From assembly GCA_963682055.1 (NCBI GenBank), contig OY821746.1, forward strand, positions 7,165,992 to 7,229,991: a stretch of 64,000 nt of DNA, read 5' to 3'. The notes beneath the pieces were generated by a model. It saw only the letters and a list, made by a program, of their open reading frames with translations. It had not been told where the DNA came from and made no database searches. Below, in pieces: positions 33,572 to 43,742 of this stretch. The DNA comes from Primula veris. Taxonomy: Eukaryota; Streptophyta; Magnoliopsida; Ericales; Primulaceae. The first letter of the stretch is position 1; each line of letters opens with the position of its first letter. Both the position numbers and the translations under genes were made by a program.

Positions 33572-34494
33572 CTGAAAGGCACAAGTTTCGAGAACCCAAT
33601 TTTTTCTCGAAACAGCTTGTAATCTGTTTTTTAAACAGCTTAAAAGCTTTTTAAAAAACAGCTTAAAAACTTGTAAAAAACAGCTTAATAGCTGTGTAAA
33701 AACCAGCTTTTAAGCTGTGTAAAAAACAGCTTAATGACAAGCAAACAATTAGTAATAAATATCTAAATAAACAAATTTGAATAAAAACCCTATTTTTTTA
33801 TAAAACGGGAAAAATATCAACAACCCTAAGTTTTTTTTAATTAATATACAACTAATATTTATGCAAACAAAGAAATTAACATATAAATCAACAAATTTTA
33901 AAAAAAAAACCTAATTTTCAAAACGGGTAAATATTAATAAACCCTAACTATTTTTATTTTTTCCAATCAAAACAAGATAAGGAAACCAAACAATTAGTAA
34001 TAAATATCTAAATAAACAAATTTGAATAAAAACCCTATTTTTTATAAAACGGGAAAAATATCAACAATCCTAAGTTTTTTTAATTAATATAAAAAAATAA
34101 GAAGTAATTATAATCACCAAGTAAATAATCAATTGGCATATTTTATATCTTTTTCTATATTTTACAAATTGAAACTATATGAAATAAATAATAAACCAGG
34201 GAATAAAGAAATACCTGTATCTAATTCGGTGAATTAAACCTAAACGTGGTTTAATCAGACGAAATTTGGTGGTTATCGTTTTTATTTTGGTTGAGATTGG
34301 TGATTTGGGTTTTTTTTTTTTTAAAGAAAGTCTGTAAACGAAAGTTGGGTTTTTTTTTTTAAAAGAGACGTAATTGACGCAGGGACTTATGTTGTAATTT
34401 TCCGGTCCAAACCGTAGATAAAATCTACGGTTTGCTCTGAAAAATGCAAACCGTACATTTAATTTACGGTTCGTAATAAAAATGTACGGTCCGT
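32713..34494 (-). repeat. Right arm of the 1.78-kb inverted repeat
   Basis: Reverse-complement partner of 24948-26727, nearly identical over its whole length. It ends on the outer side at GTACGGTCCGT, after which the flanks differ. No clear target duplication is found at the two outer ends. Confidence 0.95.
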
Positions 34495-35021
34495 TACGGT
34501 TTATGCGTTTTTTCAGAAAAAGTGTAGTATAAAAATCCACCCTCATTTTAGAATCCATTATTTAAGAAAGATCACTGCTATTCCCATCTTAAATATCAAT
34601 TTAAAAACTCAAACCGATCACGTGAATTTGTCCTATTGAAAAAGTAAGAAAGACAATTATGTATATAACATTTAATGAGTAAATTATTTTTCTTATTCAC
34701 TTAATTTTTATACAATGTATAACTAATAAAAACATATTTATTCTTTCAAATATACATAAAATACAATATATAATTTGATAAAGCAAAAGATAAATATCCA
34801 ACATAATAAAAACCCAACCTACTAAAAACTCAAATAAAAATATATTAGAACCCTAGTTGAGCATAATCTAAATTTACATATTAATTAAAAATAGAAAAAA
34901 TTGTTAAATCTAAAAATCCAATTAAAAATATACTAGAACTCTAGTTAAGTTTAACCTAAATTTAAATATTAATTAAAAATAATAAAAAATAATAAAAAAT
35001 GTTAAATTTCGTATTAATTAC

Positions 35022-35057
<36 letters not shown>

Positions 35058-35806
35058 GAAACATAAATGGTTATGCTGAGAGCAAACGCACCGGTTTACT
35101 TACATTTTTTCTCATATTTAAAGTAATTAGTATCACTTTTATATTTTTAGGGTAACAGTTTAATTTTATACATTTTTCAGCTTGCCTATCAAATTTATTA
35201 TCATAACTAAATATTACTATATTTTAATATACTTTTATCAATTTTTTTCAACCCAAATTAATTTACTAGAACAACCACGTTAAATAACTTACAAGTTTTC
35301 TCCTATTTAAAGTAAAATATACACTTTTACAACTTATAAGAAAACGTTTTAATTTATACAAATTATCAGTTTTTTTTATAAATTTCTCTATTACAACTAT
35401 ACAACTCATATTTTTGTTATTTTATTAATTTATATATAAAAAGTACAAATAAAGGAGAGAAAATAAGAGAAAAATAAGATAAAGAAATTATTATTTTAAT
35501 TATAAGAGAACATTTTGATCTCTTATATTTGAGATATATTTGAGTTCATGTATATTTAAGTTAATTTATAAGGAAACCGATATGTATAAAATTTTAAAAT
35601 AATTTTCTTATATTTAAGTTAAATTAATAATATTAGGGAAACGATACTCTTTGTTTTAGTGCCATGGCTGTGCATGACACCTAGCGAATAAACTTTTTGG
35701 ATAGAAAATTCGCTGAGGAAAAGCATTTATCTATAAAAAAAATATTCCACTCCCACTAAGAGTAAGACTAAGTTTAAGTAAATTTATTTATGATCAAGGG
35801 CCGGCA
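34495..35806. other. AT-rich intergenic DNA with a TA microsatellite
   Basis: There is no gene. A (TA)n run lies at about 35027-35055. The last 150 bases are the upstream region of BMT5-like copy 4. Confidence 0.55.
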
Positions 35807-38800
35807 ATGGCCAAATCTAAGAAAAAGAAAGTAAAGAAATGGATACAACACTACTGTAGCTCTCACAAGATACTGCTAGTGGGTGAAGGTGATTTCTCCT
35901 TTGCAGTTTGTTTAGCCACTGCATTTGGCTCTGCTAACAACATAGTTGCCACCTCTTATGATACTGAAGGTAGTTTGTCAGTAGATCCTTTTGTATTTCA
36001 GCTACGTGCGTAGTTCATGGCTCTCTTCTTCTCTCCTTTCCCTCAAAATAAAACCTCAAACCCTACCTCTCCATCCAGTGTCCTTCGGAAGGGGGACGGC
36101 GACGCCGATCTCCCGTCCATGGGCATTTGCAATCACCTCTTCTTCATCCCCTTCTCATTCTCTTTCTCATTTCTTACGCAAACCCAACCATCCACTCCCT
36201 TTCCCGATCTTGTCACCTCAGTCGTCGACGGTAATGGAGATCCAATCTCCCATTTTCTCCTTTCTCTTCTCTCACCCCTCCCTCCTTTCTTTTCTCTCAC
36301 TCCTTCCTCATTTATTTTCTCTCACCCGTTAGCTCTCCTTTTATATACTCACCCGTATACTATATAGCCTTTCGATAACCACTCTCGACCGTTGATTTTG
36401 GGCCTTTTTACTTTGCATGGGGTTTTTAATATTTTGTGATTGTTAGGTTTTGATTGGGGCCGGACTTTTGCGCGGGCATTGATTTTTGGATGTATTTTTT
36501 GGGGGTTTTCGCTATTATAGGCCTTTTTAGATTGGTTATCACTAGTGTGTTGTCACCCCGATGATGGTTCACGAGCCGGGTAAATTCGTACCGTAAGTAT
36601 TCTTATAAATCCTTAATAGCATGCGGTAAGTTGTAGGTGCCTTAGTCTTTACTAAGAGATTGCAATATGGTTTTAAATCCTTAGTTTATGCTATTTGTTG
36701 GATCAAACCGGCATGTTATATGCTCTTATATTTTTTCCGCTTAGCTGTAAGTTTGTTTGATCTCGATGTTGATTTGTGGCGGGGCTTGTCATGTGTGTAG
36801 CTGACTTAGATGTTTATAGTTGTTTGGTTCTCTGCGATGGACTTTTTTCATATGTGTAGTTTTTACTATTGTGCAATTATGACCACTACATTTTAGATTA
36901 TGACTTCCATTTTGGTTTAGAAGAGATTGTTTGCAGGTGTTGGATTGGCCTTTTGGGTCATGTCTCAGTTGTCTTATTCTTTGATCGAATTTATTAGTGT
37001 TGTTGAACCATGAGTTCAATAATTGATTTTGATTATACGTTTGATTATTTATTAATTATTTTAAGATTTCTCTATTCGATGATATAATGCTTTGTATTTT
37101 TCAAAAATAGAAAATGTATATTTCATGACTTTAAAATGATAGAGCATTCTATAATGAAGCCGACGGTTCAAACGGAAGTAAATTTTGTTGAACCATGGGT
37201 TCAATAATTGATTTTGATTATGTTTTTAATGATTTTACGATTTCTCTATTTCGATGATATAACGCTTTGTCTTTTCCAAAAAGTACAAAATGTAAATTTC
37301 AGAATGTCAGAAAGATAAAGCACAGAAAAACGAAGCCAACGGTTCAAGCGGAACCAGAATCGGAGCTAAAACGAAGAAGCTACAAGCATTCGAAGTACAC
37401 GAGAAAACCGACAAAATTGTCTGAAAAACGACCGATCGTCTGGACAAAAACGACCGATCGTTTTTGGTCCAAATTCTTCTAGAGAGATCGTTATAAAAAC
37501 GATCGATCGACTACAGAAAACGACCGATCGTTTTCTGAAAACGACCGATTGAAATGCAGAAAACGACCGATCGTTTTCTGCAGATTTCAAAAACAGCTTT
37601 TCAGCTTATTCTGGGGAATTGCTTAAACTATTGGATAAAAACCCTCAACCACTACCAACGGTCATAAAACAAAAAAAAACAGACTTTGATGGCCATAAAA
37701 ACCACCCTAATCACTCTCCAATGACATCCATTGATAACACAACATCATCCTTCAACCTCTTTCTATCCTACACACTTAAAATCACCATTGGTGAGAAAAA
37801 GCTCAAAAAGAGGAAAATTGAAGAGAAAGCGAATACAACCTCAAACCAAGATCGAATAACATCAAAATCACAAATTAGCTTATTTAGAAGCAATCAAATT
37901 GTGAGAGTTGTTTTAATTTCAACAATTTTGTAAAGAGCGTTTTATAAGCTCATTTGTGAGTGTTTGGGTAGAAGCTTTTAAGCCAAAGTGTTGGTTAAAA
38001 GTTCTAGGTTAAACACTTGGGTACTCATAGAGTGAGAGGGAGTCGTTGACTCGTAGACGTGTTCGCTTGCACTTGTATCAAGAGTAGGAACCTCGGGTAA
38101 AGGGTGAGCGAATCGATTGATGAGCTCGGTAGGATTTGTAAAATCGGAAAGAACATTTTTAGTGAAATACTCGGTAGCGTGAATACCGAGGAGAGGACGT
38201 AGGCTGTTTTTCCGAACCTCTATAAATTGCGGTGTCAACCTCTATAAGGATTGCAAACTCCAACTATTAGTTCATGACTACGAGCTTTTTAAAATGAGCG
38301 AGGGAGAAACTATTTCCGATATGCTTGCTAGATTTACAACTATTACTAATGGATTAACATCTCTTGGTAAGCATTTATCCTGTAAGGAAATGGTTTCGAA
38401 GGTGATTCGGAGCTTACCGAAAGAATGGGAACCAAAGGTCACCGCAATTCAAGAGGCGCACGACATGAACACCTACACTCTTGATGCATTGACGGGTTCA
38501 CTCATTACTCACGAGATCACCCTAAATAGTCACAAGCCAATCTCAAAAAGGAAGGAGATAGCTTTCAAAGGAACAACTTGTGACGAAAGCGATGAACTAT
38601 CCATTGACGACGAAAATTCAATGCAAATCATTCGAATCGTCAAGGAAATACTCAAGCTAAAAGACCAACGCAAACATAAAGGTAAATCGTCAAATAATTC
38701 AATTTATTTTAACGATTTTGTTTGCTATACTTGTGGTAAGGAAGAACACATGGCGAGAGAGTGCGTCATGAATCGCAAGAGCAAAGGCAAGAAGAAGATA

Positions 38801-41800
38801 TCCGCTTCAAGCTCTAGCGATATCTCCGACCAAGATGAAGTCGCTCACCTTGGTTGCTATATGGCCATGGAAGACAACCATGAACAAAACCTCTCATTCT
38901 CAAGCGAAAGTGAAAGCGAAGCCGATGAGGTAAATGATCTATCTTATGATGAATTACTTCATATGTGCGATATTTATTCCAAAAAATTTCCTAAGCTTGT
39001 CGAAAAGGTCGACTCTCTTAAAAAGATAAATTCTTCTCTCAATGAAGAAATAAGATCCTTGAAAAGAGATAAAATTGAAAATGAGTCTATTCCGACATCG
39101 TCATTCTCTTTACATGATATAGATGATGAAAAGGAAGACTTAAAAGATAAAAACGAGTTTTTAAAAACCGAAAATGACTCTTTGAAAAATAAAAACGATG
39201 AGCTTGTCATTGTGGTAAAGAAACTCGAGTTAACAATCTCAAGGTTTTCCAAAGGGAAAACCGTGTTGGACGAAATTTTGAGTTGTCAAAAAGATATCAA
39301 TGACAAAAGCGGTTTGGGTTTCGATTGCAACACTAGTAGCTCAAGCACAACCCGCTTTGTCAAATCTCCTAGCTTGTCTACAACTCCTATTCCGCCTAGA
39401 CAAAATGTTGTTTTTACACAAGTAAGCACTTCAAGAGTTTTGCCAAACTCTTGCAATGATAGAAGAGGTTTAGGTTTTCAAACCAAAACCGCTCATCAAA
39501 CTTCTAAAACTTCCTATAAAAGGTTGTATAGCTCTCGTTATACAAAAAAGTTTATTCATTGCATACATTGTAGTAGAAGTGAGCATAATTCTTCTAAATG
39601 CCCAAATCGCTTTCATGTTAGTAGAAGCGATTTGAAATGGGTAGTAAAGACCCGAGCCACTAACAATGTCGGACCCAAAAGAAATTGGGGACCAAAGGAC
39701 AAAACTTGTGTTGTAGGTATCTCCATCCAAAAGGAGAAAATCAACAAATGGTTGGCAACACCGGCAAAAGTCGTGGAAGTCAAGAAGATCGACTCCACCA
39801 TCAAGAATGAAGTGCCGTTGATCGACAAAGGTGGAAGACATACCAACAAATGGTACCACCTATTTGGAATCGGCAACGCTCAATGCAAATGCCATTAGCG
39901 AGCGGACTCAACATCACATATTCGGTATACTCTAATCTATAATATCTACATATATGTGATTAGTTGGGTAATATGCATAATAATTACATTTTTCATGTCT
40001 TGGTTTTTCGTTGAAAACCCTCCACATTAACCCCATATTTTTTATTGCATTTTGATAATGTCAAAGGGGGAGAAAAATGATATTTGTTGTAAATGCGTCT
40101 TATTTAAATGGAGGAGATATTTTTTTTGTAAAATCATCATTAGTTTGTCATAATCAAAATGGGGGAGATTGTTGAACTTAGAGTTCAATAATGATTTTGA
40201 TTATAACTTTGATTATGTCTTTAATGATTTTACAATTTCGATGATATAATGCTTGTCTTTTCCAAAATAAGTAAATGAAAATTTCAGCACGCCACAAAGA
40301 TAGAGCACAGAAAAACGAAGCCACAGGTTCAAGCGGAACCAAAATCGGAGCTAAAACGAAGAAGATACAAGCTTTCGAAGAAAACCGAGACCATAAGAAA
40401 AACGACCGATCGACTGGACAAAAACGACCGGTCGTTTTTGGTCCAAATTCTTCCAGTGAGTCCATTGGAAAAACAACCGATCGTTTTCAGAAAACGACCG
40501 ATCGTTTTCTGAATAACGACCGATTGACTGCAGAAAAACGACCGATCGTTTTCTGCAGTTTTCAAAAACAGTTTTTCAGCTTATTCTGGAAAACTGCTTA
40601 AAACCTGTGGATAAAACCCTCAACCACTACCAACGGTCATATACAGAAAAACAGACATCTTGGTCCATATAAACCACCCCAAATCTCTCTCCAAAATCAT
40701 CCATTCATAACCTATTATCATTCTTTAACATCTCTCAATAAAACCCTAAAAATCACCATTTTGGTGAATATATTCGAGAAAGAGGAAAATCAAGGAGAAA
40801 GAGATTCAAGCTCGATCATCATAAAAAACTTACCAATTAGCTTTTTAAGAAGCAATTAAAATAGTGAGCGTAGTTACATTATTGTAACAATTTGTATCGA
40901 GTAATTTATAAACTCATTTGTGAGCGAGTGATCGGGTAGAGGCTTTGTAAGCAAGTGAAGCTTAAAAGCTCTAGGTCTTTTCATTCGGGTACTCATAGAT
41001 TGAGGGGGAGTCATTGACTCATTAGACGTGTCCGTTTGCACTTGTATCAAGAGTAGGAACCTCGGGTAGAGGGTGAGCCAATCGGTCGATTGAGCTCGAT
41101 AGGGTTTGTAAAATCCGGAAGACGAATTATAGTGAAATACTCGGTAGTACCGAGGAGAGGACGCAGGCCGTTTGCCGAACCTCTATAAATCTTGGTGTCA
41201 ATTTTTTCCCTTAAACTTTTACTTTCCGCAACTTATATTATTGCTTAATTTATTGCTTGTGTTTAGGACTTATAACATTTCATTAACGTTATTAAACGCT
41301 TAAGCTTAGAATTGCGAAAAGTTGGGTTGTTAGTTGCACTTAGATTTTTAATTAGGCGAAAAGCGCCAAGAACATTATTCACCCCCCCTCTAAGTTTTAG
41401 CCGCACCGGGGCCAACAGGCGAAATCCGCTTAAAACCTTATTCACCCCCCTCTAAGGTTTAGCCACACGGGCCAACAAATTTGAAGTCCGAACAAGCAAG
41501 TTACGAGTATTTCAAAGTCGAAAGTTCAACACATAAATCTCCAGGTGCACCCACTGGTGGATAATACATAACCCACCAGTGGGTCAAGTGGACAGAACAA
41601 TGAAGATTTTCTCAGGTACTATCCACCAGTGGGTATACAGAACCCATCAGTGGGTTAATGTTCCAGAACCAGCAAAAATTTCAGCCACCAATGGGTCAGA
41701 AGACACCCACCGGTGGGTTAAAGTGCAGATCACAAAAAAACAGCTTTTTAGCTTTTTCAAAAAGTGGCTTTAACCATTGGGTAAAGCTTTTAACCACTCC

Positions 41801-43742
41801 AAACGGTCATGAGAGATCCAATAGACATTTTTTGTCTATAAAAACCCCCAAATACCTCTCATAAACACACCAATCACACACCCAATCTCTATAGCAATTC
41901 AATACAAGATCAAAGCAAATAAATGTTTTATACTACATATTTCTCACATGAAATCTTATAAATTCTCGAGTGTACTCTTATTGTAATCTTATAAACATTT
42001 CGAGAATATTTGTGTGTGAGTGATACATTTTCGATTCAAATTTTAGAGTGAATTATAAACTCATTTATGAGCGAGTGATCGGGTAGATGTTTTATAAGCG
42101 AGTGTTGCTTAAAAGTTATAGGTCTTTTCATTCGGGATACTCATAGAGTGGGGGGGAGCTTAATCGGTCGATTAGCTCGTTAGGTTGTAATTTTGGTAAT
42201 AAGATTATAGTGAAATATTTTGTGTTCTTTTCTACGACCACCAGTTAATCTGCTCCTATATCTCCTGTTTAAATTGGTTTGCACGACAATATTTTACTTT
42301 TCATTAAGTTAGAGTATCTTTTATATTTACGTATTTTTGGATTACGTTTTAACTTGTCTGTGTGGAATGATTTAGATAGACTTTTATGTATATGAGGCTT
42401 TATGTGCTATGTAATATTTGATTTTTTTTAATCTTTGGAGCCTGTTACAATTGCAATGACTCTTGTATTAATTGTGCACATTATTTATGATAATAATGAG
42501 CATGCCGATGTTGATTAAAAAAAAAAAATAGTTTGTCAGTTTTGAACGTTAACGCTTGTTTGGGCACAGATACTAAACAAAAAACTTGCCTTAAATTACA
42601 CCAAAAAAGATGGATTTGTAGGGCTTAAAACCTGTGCAATTTTTTTTATTACCAAAAAAAGTTGTAGTTTTTTCAAGGTCATAAAGTAACAAAAACATTG
42701 CTTGTAATTGGTCAACCTTATAATGCAGCGCAACTTATAAGCTTTTCAACCAACTGATCTGTAGCTTTTAAGCAAAAAAGTAACTTGAATTCGAAGCTGC
42801 TGTTAACATTATCTGAAAGTCTTTTCTTTTGGTATATATATTTAGAGTAAATATAACGTTTTGCAATTTAATGAGACCGTTCCTTTAGAATTTTTCCATT
42901 CTAAAATAGGTTTGTAAAGTTGGAATTTGCCATTATCCACAACTACATTGGTAGTTTGTAAGAAATTGGTTTTTCCTTTTATGACTAATTTGACCATTTT
43001 GTTTTCTTACAACAAAGCGATGGTGATATGGAGGCACCGCAACGCAAGTGCGAATATAGAGCTACTGGAAGAAATGGGGTGCATTGTTTTACATGGTGTT
43101 GATGCCAGTGACATGAGTACAGACCATCGTCTAATGATTAAAGTATCTAAAAGACGGAGAATAGCTGAAAATTTCGATAGAATAGTATTTAATTTTCCTC
43201 ATGCCGGATTTGATTATCGTGAGAATGATTACCGACAAATCAAGTAAGTATTTGTATAGTTAACACATTATATGTATGATTGTATCTTCTCAAAGAAAAC
43301 ACTAGTCATCTCTGAATATAGTATCGGCTGTGAATTTGCAGTCAACAGAAGCAAACCTTTTTTCTCCATGTTTATTATTTATTATTTGTTTGTAACAAGA
43401 AAATCTTAGCAAGTTATTTACCGTGTCGATCATAGGTTGCATCAAGAAGTTGTCAAGGGCTTTCTAGAAAGTGCAAGTGACATGTTAACGATCAACGGGG
43501 AAGTGCACATAACACACAAAACATCTTATCCGTTTTGTGAGTGGGAAATAGAGAAATTAGCCGAAGATGTTGGGCTGTGTTTGGTTGAGAAAGTTAGCTT
43601 CTCAAAATATGATTATCGGGGCTATTTAAATAAACGGGGGAGTGGTCCTAAAAGCGACAAGACTTTCCCAATAGGAGAATGTTGTACTTTCAAATTCGCC
43701 AAAACTTATTCGCATTATTCTGTTTTCTCACTGGTTCTGTAA
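35807..43742 (+). CDS. BMT5-like (DUF2431) methyltransferase, copy 4, with a 7-kb intron
   Basis: Exons 35807-35969, 43018-43243 and 43436-43742 join in phase with GT-AG borders to give 231 residues. The N-terminus is lysine-rich (MAKSKKKKVKKW), then HKILLVGEGDFSFAVCLATA, the SAM loop. Exon 2 encodes GCIVLHGVDASDM and FDRIVFNFPHAGF. Exon 3 encodes GEVHITHKTSYPFCEWEIEKLA, GYLNKRGSGPKSD and FPIGECCTFKF, then about 15 residues to the stop. It lacks the 80-residue extension of copy 2, so it represents a second subtype and an older duplication. Intron 1 starts with a normal GTAGTTTG donor but holds nested retroelements that begin 13 bases later. The frame is intact, so it may still be expressed if the long intron is spliced. 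A lysine-rich N-terminus would fit nuclear or nucleolar targeting. Confidence 0.82.
37425..37580. repeat. CGACCGATCG inverted-repeat array in the 5' LTR
   Basis: Six spaced copies of a word of type AAAACGACCGATCGTTTT occur, some shortened to CGACCGATTG or CGATCGATCG. The arms AAAACGA/TCGTTTT are self-complementary and enclose a CGATCG palindrome. The array lies in the 5' part of the LTR, the presumed U3 region. Confidence 0.9.
38246..39898 (+). pseudogene. Gag polyprotein of the gag-only element, 5'-truncated
   Basis: An open frame begins at the LTR junction with KDCKLQLLVHDYELFKM, the middle of a UBN2-type Copia gag, so about the first 100 or more residues are lost. It continues with GETISDMLARFTTITNGL and LPKEWEPKVTAIQEA, then the zinc knuckle CYTCGKEEHMAREC (CX2CX4HX4C) that binds RNA. 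A long acidic and coiled-coil stretch with SLKKINSSLNEEIRSLKRD follows. A second Cys/His group (CIHCSRSEHNSSKC) lies near the C-terminus, as in large SIRE/Maximus gags. The frame closes at HTNKWYHLFGIGNAQCKCH before any protease. An internal ATG at 38294 could give a 534-residue product. Confidence 0.88.
40170..41477 (+). repeat. 3' LTR of the gag-only element
   Basis: It starts TGTTGAACTTAG and ends GGGCCAACA. Its inverted-repeat array (about 40400-40550) matches that of the 5' LTR, with one copy changed to CGACCGGTCG. The last 60 bases repeat the preceding block (CCCCCCTCTAAG-TTTAGCC-GGGCCAACA occurs at about 41385-41417 and 41447-41477), so the true LTR end was duplicated. Confidence 0.9.
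40400..40550. repeat. CGACCGATCG inverted-repeat array in the 3' LTR
   Basis: Six spaced copies occupy the same relative place as in the 5' LTR. Spacers such as GACTGCAG and GTCCAAATTCTTC are also conserved. Confidence 0.9.
41540..41725. repeat. ACCCACCAGTGGGT inverted-repeat array in the family-B LTR
   Basis: Seven spaced words of type ACCCACYRGTGGGT (for example CACCCACTGGTGGAT, ACCCACCAGTGGGTC, ACCCACCGGTGGGTT) occupy the place taken by the CGACCGATCG array in the family-A LTRs. Flanking LTR blocks such as AAACAGCTTTTTAGC and CAACCACTACCAACGGTCAT, or their close variants, are shared between the two families, but this array is not. Confidence 0.85.

Larger units (their letters stand above)
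37186..41477 (+). mobile_element. Gag-only LTR element (TR-GAG-like, SIRE/Maximus-related Copia)
   Basis: The target duplication AATTT is at 37181-37185 and 41478-41482. The 3' LTR is 40170-41477 and follows a purine tract AAAATGGGGGAGAT. The 5' LTR starts at 37186 and breaks off near 38241, where gag coding sequence follows directly, so the LTR end, primer site and gag start have been deleted. Between the LTRs there is only a gag ORF and a short 3' part; protease, integrase, RT and RNase H are absent. This matches non-autonomous plant elements described as TR-GAGs, although the 5' deletion shows this copy is itself damaged. Confidence 0.85.
37001..42240 (+). repeat. Solo or partial LTR (family B), interrupted by the gag-only element
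   Basis: The left piece, 37001-37185, begins TGTTGAACCATGAGTTCAAT. The right piece, from 41478 to about 42240, continues the same LTR plan (TCATTCGGGATACTCATAGAGTG, GAGCGAGTGATCGGGTAG). Together they parallel the LTRs of the inserted element but differ clearly in sequence. The right end is not clean: similarity fades after TTATAGTGAAATA near 42217, so the 3' end is truncated. No second LTR of this family is present. Confidence 0.7.
35983..42530 (+). mobile_element. Poly(A) retroinsertion (LINE-like or retrotransposed RNA) in intron 1 of copy 4, carrying nested LTRs
   Basis: The 12-bp direct repeat TAGTTTGTCAGT occurs at 35971-35982 and again at 42531-42542. The second copy directly follows a run of 12 A. 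A target duplication plus a 3' A tail is the signature of target-primed reverse transcription. The element's own sequence is 35983-37000 and about 42240-42530; between them lie younger LTR insertions. The 5' part is pyrimidine-rich and GC-richer (36010-36330), like a LINE leader. I find no reverse transcriptase in it, so it is a non-autonomous element, a deleted LINE or a retrocopied transcript. Confidence 0.75.

Noticed and set aside
34175..34558. 127-codon minus-strand ORF at the outer end of the right arm
   Set aside because: It is rich in Lys, Phe and Asn from AT-rich leader sequence, spans the arm border and has no motif. The equivalent left-arm sequence does not keep the frame past the border.
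35027..35055. TA-rich tract as a replication origin or matrix attachment site
   Set aside because: A simple (TA)n microsatellite explains it; nothing else supports an origin.
36017..36367. 116-codon ORF with Pro/Ser/Phe-rich, signal-like sequence
   Set aside because: It lies in the pyrimidine-rich 5' part of the poly(A) insertion. Composition alone explains the hydrophobic look, and two frames are open at once.
37425..40550. CRISPR-like array of spaced CGACCGATCG repeats
   Set aside because: The context is a plant LTR, the spacers are short and shared between both LTRs, and no cas genes are possible here; it is an LTR motif array.
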